DNA of 39,715 bases from a virus. The notes under the pieces are model-generated. The model made no database searches. It was not told where the DNA came from and saw only the letters and a program-made list of their open reading frames with translations. Positions 29,736 to 38,085 of the stretch are shown here, in pieces. The DNA is taken from the IMG/VR virus record IMGVR_UViG_3300042474_000107, positions 1 through 39,715 of that record, one strand, 5' to 3'. Every line of letters begins with the position of its first letter. Positions within the stretch are counted from its first letter, which is position 1. Both the position numbers and the translations under genes were made by a program.

Positions 29736-31250
29736 ATGGCTGAAAAAAATCCACTTAGTTACTATGAGGAGATAGCAAAGACTCAGTATCCTAAACTGAC
29801 TCCTGCTCAGCAAAAGGCTAAAGCCATGGACGCTTACAAGCAGGACCCTCAATCAGATTATACTGGCAAAAGAACAAACAATACTTCAAGTGGAACACAA
29901 CTTACTCCAATTCCTAAAGGAACTAGAACCGATTGGGGTTCTTTCCTTGATGGAAAGATTATCTATGTTCCAGCAACCACAACTGGTGGCGTAACTACTG
30001 AAGCATATGTAGCCCTACCTGGAACTGATACCAAGCAACCAGGTGTTACTGTTATTCTGAAGCCTAGTACAGATGGTAGAGGCTTTGAATTACAAGATGC
30101 AAATGCAGCAGCAAATGAGTTCTTATCGTACATTCCAAAGAATGATGAAAGTTATCTTTATGTAAAGCAAAAACTGCAACAGTATTACCCAGGTGGTATC
30201 AATGGAGCAGCATACAAAAAGTCTTTAACTCAACCAATAGGTGAGTCTGATATTGGCTTTATGACAGCCATTAAGAACTCTTTGAATGAAGTCAGTGCTA
30301 TTAACTGGACTGCAGCAAGAGAGTTTGCACAGATTGACCCCGCTCAGCGTGGTGCTAGTACTGCTAATCTTATTGGCTATAACCAATTCATAGATACTCG
30401 TCAGATACTTCCACCTAAAACAACTCAGTCCCAAAGGACTTCGCAGTTAACTACAGAGATGGACGCTAATGCTGAGTTTAATCGTACTGTTCAGCAATAT
30501 ATTGGTAATTTTGAACTTGTTGATAAAGTAGATGCATTACGTAAGGCATACTGGAATAAACTTCATAAAGAAGAATTGCGAAGAATCTCAACATCAACAT
30601 CAACTAGTGACCCGATTACTGGTGTTAGCACTTCTACTGGTTTTAGTTATGCACCATTAACAGAGCAAGACCGTATTGAAATGCGACTTGGTCTTATTAT
30701 TAATGGCGATAAAAACTCTAATAGCGTTGGCATTAAGAATGCAACACAAGAGGCACTTGAAGATGAGGGCGCTCTTGTTGGTGCTGCATATGGCAAACTC
30801 AAAGAGGTTGCTGCTGACTATGGCGTTCAGTTGACTCATCAGGATTTACTTGGTCGTGTTTATAAATCACTTAAGCCAGGTGGTGTTACTGCTGGTGTTA
30901 GTCCAACTAGCATGGCTACTGGCTTAGAGCAAGAGGCTAACAGTATTAAGCAGGCTGCTAAAGTTCACTTCAAGGGTTTAGCAAATTATATAGACCAAGG
31001 TCTTAAAGTATCTGACATCTCTTCTAACTTCCAAAGACTTAAGGAACGAGAGATGGGTCTTACTGATAATGCAGTAGACATCTACGATGACGATGTACAA
31101 AAGGCTATTGGTGGTCCTGATATTTCTAGCGTTAATGATTTTATATTAGGCGTTCGTTCTAATCCACTATGGCGTAAGACTCCAAAGGCTAATGAAATGG
31201 CTGCAACATTTATTAATACAATACTCAAGAGTTGGGGCAAGGTAGGCTAA
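29736..31250 (+). CDS. Virion protein, unknown role
   Basis: 504 residues immediately after the giant gene. The start NPLSYYEEIAKTQYPKLTPAQQKAKAMDAYKQDP is helical. A Thr-rich, beta-like segment follows (KIIYVPATTTGGVTTEAYVALPGTD), then a largely helical C-terminal half. It shares position and style with minor virion or ejection proteins. No signature domain is seen; a structural role is inferred from its operon. Confidence 0.62.
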   Translation: MAEKNPLSYYEEIAKTQYPKLTPAQQKAKAMDAYKQDPQSDYTGKRTNNTSSGTQLTPIPKGTRTDWGSFLDGKIIYVPATTTGGVTTEAYVALPGTDTKQPGVTVILKPSTDGRGFELQDANAAANEFLSYIPKNDESYLYVKQKLQQYYPGGINGAAYKKSLTQPIGESDIGFMTAIKNSLNEVSAINWTAAREFAQIDPAQRGASTANLIGYNQFIDTRQILPPKTTQSQRTSQLTTEMDANAEFNRTVQQYIGNFELVDKVDALRKAYWNKLHKEELRRISTSTSTSDPITGVSTSTGFSYAPLTEQDRIEMRLGLIINGDKNSNSVGIKNATQEALEDEGALVGAAYGKLKEVAADYGVQLTHQDLLGRVYKSLKPGGVTAGVSPTSMATGLEQEANSIKQAAKVHFKGLANYIDQGLKVSDISSNFQRLKEREMGLTDNAVDIYDDDVQKAIGGPDISSVNDFILGVRSNPLWRKTPKANEMAATFINTILKSWGKVG

Positions 31251-32650
31251 TGGCGCAAACAGCAAAACAAAAAGCAGATGCAGAGAAAGCACGCTTAGCA
31301 GCCTTAGCAAAACAAAGGGCTCAAGCCGAAGCAAGAGTTCAAGGTTTAGATTTTCAAGCAAAAAAAGAAGTAGCAAAACAAAATAGACTTGCAGAAGAAG
31401 CAGCAAGAATTGCTGCTGACCCAGATTCTGTATATGCTATGACTAAGGTTGGCGATACTGGACTTACGCAAGCACAGATAGATGCTAAAGCAGGTGCTGC
31501 TTCAGTTGCTGCATCAACAGGTGGCACGGTTGACCCTATTACTGGTTATGTTATTCCACCTGTTGTTAAAAAGAAAGTTGTTGTTGACGATGTACCAGAT
31601 GACCCAACTGATTATGTAGTTGATACATATACTGACCCTGAAACTGGTGACATTTACCAAGTATATAAGTCTGGCAAAAGACTTCTTTTATCTAAGGGAA
31701 CTAAAAAAGCAGATGATGCTGCTGCAGCAGCCAAGGCTAGATATGATGCAGAACAAGCAGCAATTGCTAAGCAAGCAGCAGAACAGGCTGAAAAGCGTGA
31801 TGCGTTTGCTCTCATTCAAGACACAATGCGTTCATATGGATTTACTGATGCTGAGATGTCAGAACTATCTGGTTTTATTGAAAAGCAAATCATTGACCCT
31901 AACATTGGTCCTAACATGGCTATCCTTAACATGCGTAACCTCGGTGTGTACAAGGATAGGTTTGCTGGTAACGAAGCACTTGTTAAGGCTGGAAAAAATG
32001 CTCTAAGTGAATACGACTACCTACAGCAAGAGAATGCTTATGATGAATATTTTAAGGCATATGGTGTGGGCAACCTATCTACACGTGCACAGAAGGCAAC
32101 TCTAATTGGTAACAGTGTATCTGCTCTTGAAGTAGATAAGCGTCTTAATCTAGCGGTTAAGCGCGTACAAGGTAGCGACCCAGAGATATTAAAACAATTA
32201 AAGGCATACTATCCAACTATTAATGATAAAGATTTAGTTTCATACTTCCTTAATCCAGAGGCTACACGTATTGATTTAGAAAGAAAAGTAACAGCATCTG
32301 AGATTAGTTCTGCTGCAGTAGGCCAAGGCTTTACAGGTGGTACTTCACTTAATGCATTAGGTCTTGCTGACTACGGAGTAGATAGAGCGGCAGCCCTTGA
32401 GGGCTATGCAAATGTTGCCGCTGTACTTCCAGAGGCTACTAAACTTGGTAACATCTATGGCGAGACTGGTATTAAATATGACCAGATGGCTAGTGAAGAA
32501 GAGTTCCTAAAGGCTAGTGATGCAGCAAAACGTAAGCGCACTACATTAGCATCTAAGGAACGTGCTATTTTTGAAGGTAGTGCAGGTAATGCACCAGGTG
32601 CTTACAGTACTAGTTACCTAAAGAAATCCTCAGCAGCAGGACAAATATAA
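31250..32650 (+). CDS. Coiled-coil virion protein of actinophage type
   Basis: 466 residues from the ATG at 31250 (TAATG overlap), preferred to a GTG six codons earlier. Residues about 3-55 and 150-190 form Ala/Lys/Glu/Gln-rich coiled coils. The C-terminal half (MRSYGFTDAEMSELSGFIE, MRNLGVYKDRFAGNEALVKAGKNALSEYDYLQQENAYDEYFKAYG) contains a repeat-like helical pattern that I recognise from large actinophage structural proteins. It may be an ejection-type or internal head protein. A structured gap of 120 bases follows. Confidence 0.65.
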   Translation: MAQTAKQKADAEKARLAALAKQRAQAEARVQGLDFQAKKEVAKQNRLAEEAARIAADPDSVYAMTKVGDTGLTQAQIDAKAGAASVAASTGGTVDPITGYVIPPVVKKKVVVDDVPDDPTDYVVDTYTDPETGDIYQVYKSGKRLLLSKGTKKADDAAAAAKARYDAEQAAIAKQAAEQAEKRDAFALIQDTMRSYGFTDAEMSELSGFIEKQIIDPNIGPNMAILNMRNLGVYKDRFAGNEALVKAGKNALSEYDYLQQENAYDEYFKAYGVGNLSTRAQKATLIGNSVSALEVDKRLNLAVKRVQGSDPEILKQLKAYYPTINDKDLVSYFLNPEATRIDLERKVTASEISSAAVGQGFTGGTSLNALGLADYGVDRAAALEGYANVAAVLPEATKLGNIYGETGIKYDQMASEEEFLKASDAAKRKRTTLASKERAIFEGSAGNAPGAYSTSYLKKSSAAGQI

Positions 32651-32770
32651 AATAGAATCCTATGTGACCAACCAGCCCACATAGCGTAGAAGACTGGTAG
32701 TAAGAGCCAGGCTAGTTCCCCGACTAGAATCTGAGGCTTGCGATTCAAACGAATAGAAGGGTGGGTTGCT
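32651..32770 (+). other. Structured leader before the scaffold gene
   Basis: CTATGTG (32660-32666) pairs with CACATAG (32678-32684). The loop holds ACCAG (32671-32675), which can pair with CTGGT (32694-32698) to give a small pseudoknot. CTAGT/ACTAG (32712-32716/32723-32727) and GAATC/GATTC (32727-32731/32742-32746) follow. It does not form a tRNA. It may be an RNA-processing or translational-control site for the capsid genes, whose products are needed in excess. Confidence 0.4.
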
Positions 32771-33247
32771 ATGAGCAACAACTACTGGGATGAAGACGAA
32801 GACGACCAAGATACCGACAACGAAGTGCAGATGGATGGAAGTGACTTACTTAAAAAGTTACGGAAAGCCAAGCGCAACGATGAGAAGCGTATTAAGGAAC
32901 TCACTGAGCAACTTGAGGGATTATCCAAGTCGCAGCGTGAGCGTACAGTCAAAGAGGTCCTAGAACAGAAGGGTGTCAATCCAAAGGCACAACGATTAAT
33001 CCTAAAGGACTTGGATGAAGTTACCGAAGAGTCAGTTAATAACTGGCTTGCAGATAATGGAGACTTGTTTGGATTAACACAGCCAGAGGTAACACAAGAG
33101 CAGGAACTAAATCGAGCAGCCTTAAGGCAGCAAGATGTAGTTACTCAACTTGGTACGACCCCTGACCGAGCAGAAGATTTATTGACTCGAATTAATAATG
33201 CGGCTTCCGCAGAAGAACTCAATTCAATCATCTACTCTCAACAGTAA
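32771..33247 (+). CDS. Scaffold protein
   Basis: 158 residues from the ATG at 32771; a longer frame from 32738 runs into the leader. The N-terminus is highly acidic (NYWDEDEDDQDTDNE), followed by a charged coiled coil (LLKKLRKAKRNDEKRIKELTEQLEGLSKSQRERTV, about 25-60) and a helical C-terminus. Position directly before the major capsid gene and the acidic coiled-coil composition are typical of capsid scaffold proteins. No protease accompanies it, so it may exit intact. Confidence 0.78.
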   Translation: MSNNYWDEDEDDQDTDNEVQMDGSDLLKKLRKAKRNDEKRIKELTEQLEGLSKSQRERTVKEVLEQKGVNPKAQRLILKDLDEVTEESVNNWLADNGDLFGLTQPEVTQEQELNRAALRQQDVVTQLGTTPDRAEDLLTRINNAASAEELNSIIYSQQ

Positions 33248-33268
33248 TTTACATAGTAATTTCACAAC

Positions 33269-33283
33269 TCACCTAGGAGGTGA
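33269..33283 (+). promoter_or_regulatory. Hairpin containing the capsid gene ribosome-binding site
   Basis: TCACCT-AGG-AGGTGA is a perfect 6-bp stem with a 3-base loop. The 3' arm is the near-consensus Shine-Dalgarno AGGAGGTGA of the major capsid gene (ATG at 33290). The stem could regulate translation, or simply reflect the complementarity of Shine-Dalgarno and anti-Shine-Dalgarno sequences. Confidence 0.5.
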
Positions 33284-33289
33284 ACAACA

Positions 33290-34234
33290 ATGGCTAATGC
33301 ATATACATCCTCTACTGGCAATCTCGCTGGTACCGCTGGTGCTGCAGGTCTCGTCCAAAAGGCGTATGACCGACTATTAGACTTTGCGTTGCGTTCAGAA
33401 CCCCTAATTCGTAGTGTCGCAGATAAGAAGCCCACTAAGTTAGCAAACCCTGGCTCAACCGTAGTCCTACAACTATACGCAGATTTGTCTGAACAGACAA
33501 CTGCTTTGACAGAATCAACTGAGCGTGACTCAGTACAGATTGCTGCTCCAACATCAGTTACTATTACTCTTGCTGAGTATGGTAACTCTGTCCTTGTTAC
33601 ACGTGCTTTGGAACTATTCAGCCTTGCTGATGTAGACCCAGCAATTGCTAACATCATCGCTTTCAACCTTGCAGGTTCAATTGATACAGTCGCACAGACT
33701 GAACTTCGTGGTGGTACAAACGTCATCTATGGTGGCACACGTACTAACACAGTAACAATTGCTGCTACAGATACAATCACTTCTGCAAACATCCGTAAGG
33801 CTGTTGCTAAGTTGCGTTCAGGTCTGTCAGTACCTCGTAAGGGTTCAATGTACTGGTGTGGTATTCACCCAGAAGTTTCACACGACCTTCGTGCTGAGAC
33901 TGGTGCTGGTGGATGGCGTTTGCCTCACGAGTACAACTCAAATGACAACATTTGGGCTGGAGAAATTGGTTCATATGAAGGAGCCTACTTTGTAGAGTCT
34001 GCTCGTATGTTCAACGATACTGATGGTGCTTCAAGCGCCAAGGTATACCGCACAATTCTTGCTGGTAAGGAAGCAATGGCTGAAGCCGTTGCTGAAGAGC
34101 CACATGTAGTTATCGGTCCAGTCATCGACCAGTTAATGCGTTTCCGCCCAATGGGCTGGTACGGCGTTCTAGGCTTCAAGCGTTACCGCGAAGCAGCCCT
34201 GTATCGTATTCTTAACGGTTCATCAGTCGCTTAA
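33290..34234 (+). CDS. Major capsid protein, N4-gp56/HK97-fold type
   Basis: 314 residues with the strongest ribosome-binding site in the window. Segments YDRLLDFALRSEPLIRSVADKKPTKLANPGSTVVLQLYADLSEQTTALTE, LAEYGNSVLVTRALELFS and the C-terminal VVIGPVIDQLMRFRPMGWYGVLGFKRYREAALYRI fit the N4-gp56-like major capsid family, an HK97-fold branch found in many phages. The scaffold gene just before it and abundance-type translation signals agree. A stem-loop follows the stop. Confidence 0.88.
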   Translation: MANAYTSSTGNLAGTAGAAGLVQKAYDRLLDFALRSEPLIRSVADKKPTKLANPGSTVVLQLYADLSEQTTALTESTERDSVQIAAPTSVTITLAEYGNSVLVTRALELFSLADVDPAIANIIAFNLAGSIDTVAQTELRGGTNVIYGGTRTNTVTIAATDTITSANIRKAVAKLRSGLSVPRKGSMYWCGIHPEVSHDLRAETGAGGWRLPHEYNSNDNIWAGEIGSYEGAYFVESARMFNDTDGASSAKVYRTILAGKEAMAEAVAEEPHVVIGPVIDQLMRFRPMGWYGVLGFKRYREAALYRILNGSSVA

Positions 34235-34244
34235 TTGATTGACG

Positions 34245-34276
34245 CTGTAGCAGGGGTAGCAATATCCCTGCTACGG
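34245..34276 (+). other. Stem-loop after the major capsid gene
   Basis: GTAGCAGGG (34247-34255) pairs with CCCTGCTAC (34266-34274), extended by a U.G and a C-G pair, with a 10-base loop. There is no U-tract, so it is more likely an mRNA-stability or processing element that keeps capsid expression above downstream genes than a strong terminator. Confidence 0.65.
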
Positions 34277-34298
34277 AGTAAGTTCACTAAGGAGAACA

Positions 34299-34571
34299 AT
34301 GGCAACGTATACACTTGTAACACCAACTATTGAGCAGGGTCACATTGGTATGCAACGTTTGTTCACACACTTTAGACAACGCACAAAAAGTTTAACTATT
34401 ATTCTTAGTAGTGGTGTCTACTCACTTATACAGTATCCAACTGAAGATGAGTTAGCAACTTACACTGCTTACTATATGGGTGGATGTCAACATACTGGAA
34501 TTAGCGATGCTATTAGAACAGCAATGATTGCTGACGGCATTGTGACTTCGGCTAACTTTACAACAGAGTAG
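34299..34571 (+). CDS. Small head-region protein
   Basis: 90 residues with AAGGAG before the ATG. It alternates strands and helices (MATYTLVTPTIEQGHIGMQRLFTHF, SLTIILSSGVYSLIQYPTEDELATY) and ends in a helical segment (SDAIRTAMIADGIV). Compact and acidic overall; it may be a capsid decoration or connector. No family recognised. Confidence 0.68.
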   Translation: MATYTLVTPTIEQGHIGMQRLFTHFRQRTKSLTIILSSGVYSLIQYPTEDELATYTAYYMGGCQHTGISDAIRTAMIADGIVTSANFTTE

Positions 34572-34577
34572 GGACAA

Positions 34578-35027
34578 ATGCACCAACATATTAGTAAGGT
34601 ACTTGATTGGGGTTTTACCCCAGAGCACAACTTTGTGGCTACTAAGTACGGATGCGTACTCTGTGATGAAACACAAGAAAAGCCATTTGAGTATGAAGAA
34701 GTTTCTATTGACCATACTCAGTGTGATGAAGATTGTTTTGGTTGTAAGGCTAAGGGCCTTCAGTTAAATGCAGGTGATGCTAGAGGCGATGTAATCGCAA
34801 GTGGCACAACACAAAAGAAGTGGAACTCTGAACTCGAAGCATATCGTAGTGCTAGAGCACAGGGTATCCAGCCTAACGGCACAAGAGCACATCAAGTAGA
34901 AGCAGCACACGATGCATCCGAAAGATTAGGGGCAGCGTATGACGGCGGTACAATGGTACAAGCAAAAAAGTTAGACAAATCCACAGCCACAGTAATGCGA
35001 GAACTCAAGGAAGCAGGAATACAATAA
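34578..35027 (+). CDS. Cys-motif protein with conserved CFGCK block
   Basis: 149 residues. The N-terminal half has GCVLCDE and DHTQCDEDCFGCKAKGLQLNAGDAR (about 48-72), a likely zinc site. The C-terminal half (KKWNSELEAYRSARAQGIQPNGT) is a helical block I recognise from actinophage structural neighbourhoods. It is coupled to the next gene by TAATG. It may be a minor head or assembly protein; biochemical role unknown. Confidence 0.72.
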   Translation: MHQHISKVLDWGFTPEHNFVATKYGCVLCDETQEKPFEYEEVSIDHTQCDEDCFGCKAKGLQLNAGDARGDVIASGTTQKKWNSELEAYRSARAQGIQPNGTRAHQVEAAHDASERLGAAYDGGTMVQAKKLDKSTATVMRELKEAGIQ

Positions 35028-35155
35028 TGCCAAAAGTCGGAAAAATGACATTCCCATACACAGCAGCAGGCGAGATGGCTGCAAAGAAAACAGCAAAGAA
35101 GACTGGTAAGAAAGTAGTTAAGAAGCCTATGAAGAAGATGGGCAAGAAGAAGTAA
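35027..35155 (+). CDS. Lys-rich basic mini-protein
   Basis: 42 residues: MPKVGKMTFPYTAAGEMAAKK followed by repeated KKTGKK-type basic runs. It overlaps both neighbours by a single base (TAATG each side). The opening recalls tiny basic proteins found in aquatic phage head operons. It could bind DNA or nucleate assembly; this is inference from charge. Confidence 0.7.
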   Translation: MPKVGKMTFPYTAAGEMAAKKTAKKTGKKVVKKPMKKMGKKK

Positions 35156-35313
35156 TGGCTACTCCTAAAAAAACTCCACCAGTTAAATTAACAGGTTCTT
35201 TAGCAAAAGTGCTTAAGCCTATTAAGGCTCCGCCAATGACTCCACAAGATGCAGCAATGCTAAAAATCTTGCAAAAGAAATATGGCAAAAACGTCTACAA
35301 GCCCAAGGGATAA
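35155..35313 (+). CDS. Basic, proline-containing mini-protein
   Basis: 52 residues (MATPKKTPPVKLTGSLAKVL, then a helix DAAMLKILQKKYGKNV). It starts in the stop of the upstream mini-gene. Basic like its neighbour and possibly a partner. Function unknown. Confidence 0.62.
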   Translation: MATPKKTPPVKLTGSLAKVLKPIKAPPMTPQDAAMLKILQKKYGKNVYKPKG

Positions 35314-35332
35314 TAAATTAAGGTAGGGGACA

Positions 35333-36031
35333 ATGGCTAAACAAAAGAAAGAAACCTTAGCAGTCGCTTGGTGCGACAATGGTATGGTAGATGGAAAGTT
35401 TATGGAAGGTGTCGTAGATACTCTCATAAACTCAGGCGTAGAGTTCTGTGGGTCACTACGTGCCCACGGTAATCAGATAGCACAACAGCGAGAGATGTTA
35501 GTCAATCGTTGGTATGACAATAATAAATCTGATTGGTTACTCTGGCTTGACTCGGACATTATGATTACTCCAGAGAAGTTTCTTAAACTTTGGAATCGTA
35601 GAGATGCCGTAGATATTCCATTGCTTACTGGTGTTTACTTTACAAGTAATGAACCAGAGCAACCATTGATGAAACCTTTAGCAACTGTCTATGAGTTTGC
35701 TGAAGCAGAGTTTGGTATTGGGATTAGAAGGTTAGACCCACTACCAAAGAATGCCTTTATTAAAGTAAGTGCTGCAGGTATGGGCTTTTGCCTTATGCAC
35801 CGCAGTGTAATAGCAAGAATCAAAGAAGCATTACCAGGAGTTCCGTTCTTTACAGAAGTGGGTGCTAACAAGCAGTTCACTGGTGAAGACATCTACTTCT
35901 TTGCAGTAGTAAACAAGGCAGAGATTCCTCTGTGGTGTGATACCGCTGCAACAGTAGGACATATGAAGCGATTCAATATGGACGAGAACTACTACGATGC
36001 TTTTGGTAGAGGTAAAGGTTATGCAGACTAA
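35333..36031 (+). CDS. GT-A type glycosyltransferase
   Basis: 232 residues. WLLWLDSDIM (about 67-76) carries the D-x-D metal and sugar-nucleotide motif. VSAAGMGFCLMHRSVI (about 145-160) and FTGEDIYFF (about 184-192, candidate acceptor-activating GED) complete the family 2-like pattern, and the C-terminus has LWCDTAATVGHMK. It would transfer a sugar to phage protein or to a host surface component. Next to capsid genes and overlapping a methyltransferase gene, virion-protein glycosylation is a reasonable guess. Confidence 0.8.
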   Translation: MAKQKKETLAVAWCDNGMVDGKFMEGVVDTLINSGVEFCGSLRAHGNQIAQQREMLVNRWYDNNKSDWLLWLDSDIMITPEKFLKLWNRRDAVDIPLLTGVYFTSNEPEQPLMKPLATVYEFAEAEFGIGIRRLDPLPKNAFIKVSAAGMGFCLMHRSVIARIKEALPGVPFFTEVGANKQFTGEDIYFFAVVNKAEIPLWCDTAATVGHMKRFNMDENYYDAFGRGKGYAD

Positions 36032-36614
36032 ATATCCTAATTGGTTTGAGATGACTGCAAAGGAAAACTTTGAGTCACAACTACTACCACTTGCTGGTAA
36101 GTTTAATCTTAGGTTCTTACAGATTGGCGCCTTTACAGGCGATGCAACTGTATGGCTGGTAGATAACGTACTTGTTACAAAAAACTCTGTGCTAGAAGAT
36201 GTAGACATCTGGACTGGCTCAGATGAAGAAGAACACAAAGAAATGAATTGGCTAGACGTTGAGCGTGTATACGATTCACGGATTGCCTTTCGGCCTAATG
36301 TGATTAAGTACAAAATGGACAGCAAAGAGTTTCTTCGTTCTGTTGAAGAACCAACCTATGACTTCATCTATATTGATGGAGACCATACTGCAGAAGGTGT
36401 ATTACAAGATGCCGTGCTTGCTTGGAGATTACTCAAGCCAGGTGGGATTATGGCATTTGATGACTACCTATGGGAAGACCCTAGAGGTATCGAGTTTCAG
36501 CCAGGCTGGGCAATAGATACTTTTGTAGGGGCGGTCAAAGATGAATCAGAAGTTCTATTATCAAACTCACAAGTATGGCTAAGGAAAAATAATGACAGCA
36601 GCCTGGACACGTAA
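36021..36614 (+). CDS. Class I SAM-dependent methyltransferase
   Basis: 197 residues from the ATG at 36021 (GGTAAAGG upstream), overlapping the glycosyltransferase by 11 bases. FLQIGAFTGDATVWLVD (about 32-48) is SAM motif I, and DFIYIDGDHTAEGVLQDAVLAWRLLKPGGIMAFDDY (about 114-149) matches the methyltransferase-24-like core. Its IDGDH motif is usual in sugar- or small-molecule-modifying enzymes. With the glycosyltransferase it may methylate the added sugar; that pairing is inference. Confidence 0.83.
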   Translation: MQTKYPNWFEMTAKENFESQLLPLAGKFNLRFLQIGAFTGDATVWLVDNVLVTKNSVLEDVDIWTGSDEEEHKEMNWLDVERVYDSRIAFRPNVIKYKMDSKEFLRSVEEPTYDFIYIDGDHTAEGVLQDAVLAWRLLKPGGIMAFDDYLWEDPRGIEFQPGWAIDTFVGAVKDESEVLLSNSQVWLRKNNDSSLDT

Positions 36615-36882
36615 AGAAGGCAAGAACCCTGCTGGTGGACTCAATGCCAAGGGCAGGGCATCTTACAAGGGTGGCACTCTTAAAGCGCCTGTAAAGGCTG
36701 GAGACAACCCACGTAGGGCATCCTTCCTAGCACGTATGGGTGGAATGCCAGGACCAGAACGCAAGCCTGACGGCTCGCCAACAAGACTGCTTCTATCGCT
36801 TAATGCATGGGGAGCAAGTTCTAAGGCTGATGCCAAGCGTAAGGCTGCAGCAATTTCTAAGAGAAACAAGGGTAAGAAATAA
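36592..36882 (+). CDS. DUF6321-like basic protein
   Basis: 96 residues starting MTAAWTRKEGKNPAGGLNAKGRASY, then RRASFLARMGGMPGPERKPDGSPTRLLLSLNAWG and a Lys-rich tail. This is a widespread phage protein pattern, to my knowledge classed as DUF6321. It overlaps the methyltransferase gene by 23 bases. It is basic and probably DNA- or virion-associated; no activity is known. Confidence 0.72.
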   Translation: MTAAWTRKEGKNPAGGLNAKGRASYKGGTLKAPVKAGDNPRRASFLARMGGMPGPERKPDGSPTRLLLSLNAWGASSKADAKRKAAAISKRNKGKK

Positions 36883-37127
36883 TGGCAGGAACAGCGGGTA
36901 GTAGTTTAACAGCAGAATTAAATCGTCTTGCTAGTACAACTGGCAAGGCTGCACAAGGTGCTGCCAATGTCTACGCTGGCACATCTGGCTTAGGTCTAAA
37001 CGCAGCCCTTAATAAAAAGGCTGATGCTAACCGTCAACCCTCTGCATACAAAGGACTCAACGCTATCTGCAATGAACTTGCTGGTACTACTGGTAAATCC
37101 GCAAGCGATGCATTAAGGACTATATAG
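36882..37127 (+). CDS. Repeat-containing small structural protein
   Basis: 81 residues built from repeats: LNRLASTTGKAAQGAANVYAGTSGLGLNAALN and LNAICNELAGTTGKSASDAL share an (A/S)(G/S)T(T/S)G(K/L) core every 20-24 residues. It is coupled to both neighbours. Small repeat proteins of this style occur before tail genes in aquatic phages. A head-tail or tail role is suggested by position. Confidence 0.68.
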   Translation: MAGTAGSSLTAELNRLASTTGKAAQGAANVYAGTSGLGLNAALNKKADANRQPSAYKGLNAICNELAGTTGKSASDALRTI

Positions 37128-38074
37128 TGACTACATTATTAAATATGATTGATGAAGTGTCAATGAACCTTTCAGGTTACACACTTCAACAGGACCGTGC
37201 TACTCACATCACAGCAGATGTTGCTGCAACTGCTTCAACTATTGCTGCTCCAATTACTTTATCGCTTGCATCTACTGACAGCGTGGGCAAGGGCATTGTT
37301 GAAATTGACGAAGAACTATTCTGGGTAGATAACTATGACCGAGTTGGTAACACTGCAACTATTGCTCCTTATGGTCGAGCATACATAGGCACTACTCTTG
37401 CTGCACATACAGCAGGTACTAAGGTTACTATTGCACCTACCTTTCCACGCTTTACAATTAAACGAGCAATCAACGATACTATCAGCGCGATTGGCTCATC
37501 TATCTTTGCAGCCAACACAACTACAATTACATCTAACTCTGCAGTCTCAGCCTTTAGGTTGCCTGCCGTTGGCACTACCCTAAACATTCGTAACATCCTT
37601 GCTATTGCATATCAAGCCTTAGGCTCAAGCAAGGAATGGATTCCTATTCGTAGTTATCGCTTCGATGGCAATGCCAACTCAACTGCATTTACTAGCGGTC
37701 AGACTGTATCTATCTATGACTACATCCCTTCGGGACGCAGCGTTCAGATTGCATATGCTACTGACCCAGTTGCATTCCCAGACTTAGCAACTACTGCATT
37801 AACTAATGCGCAGGTTTTTGAAACAGTATCGGGGCTTCCAGCCTCTTGTAAAGACCTAATCATTCTTGGTGCTACTTATCGCTTGCTATCTAACCTTGAC
37901 CCAGCACGTGCTTCAATGGTTAGCCCACAGGCAGATGAGACAGATTCCAAGCGTCCATACGGTTCATCTCAATCTCTTACTAAGCAAGTTTACGCTTTGT
38001 TTAATCAACGATTAAATGAAGAAGTAAAGAGTCAGCAAGAAAAATATCCTATCCGTGTCCACTACTCCCTTTGA
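37127..38074 (+). CDS. Head-tail/tail adaptor-like structural protein
   Basis: 315 residues from a GTG in the upstream stop (TAGTG). The N-terminal part (GKGIVEIDEELFWVDNYDRVGNTATIAPYGRAYIGTTLAAHTAGTKVTIAPTFPR, about 53-107) is a beta-rich domain that recurs in actinophage and aquatic phage structural proteins. It is followed by IKRAINDTISAIG and a C-terminal helical region (LIILGATYRLLSNLDPARASM). It probably sits at the head-tail interface or in the tail. No enzymatic motif is present. Confidence 0.72.
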   Translation: MTTLLNMIDEVSMNLSGYTLQQDRATHITADVAATASTIAAPITLSLASTDSVGKGIVEIDEELFWVDNYDRVGNTATIAPYGRAYIGTTLAAHTAGTKVTIAPTFPRFTIKRAINDTISAIGSSIFAANTTTITSNSAVSAFRLPAVGTTLNIRNILAIAYQALGSSKEWIPIRSYRFDGNANSTAFTSGQTVSIYDYIPSGRSVQIAYATDPVAFPDLATTALTNAQVFETVSGLPASCKDLIILGATYRLLSNLDPARASMVSPQADETDSKRPYGSSQSLTKQVYALFNQRLNEEVKSQQEKYPIRVHYSL

Positions 38075-38085
38075 TAGGCAGATAA

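Noticed and set aside
32651-32770. A tRNA gene in the gap before the scaffold gene, suggested by a GATTCAAAC stretch
   Set aside because: No acceptor stem, D arm or anticodon arm can be built around it; only short local hairpins form.
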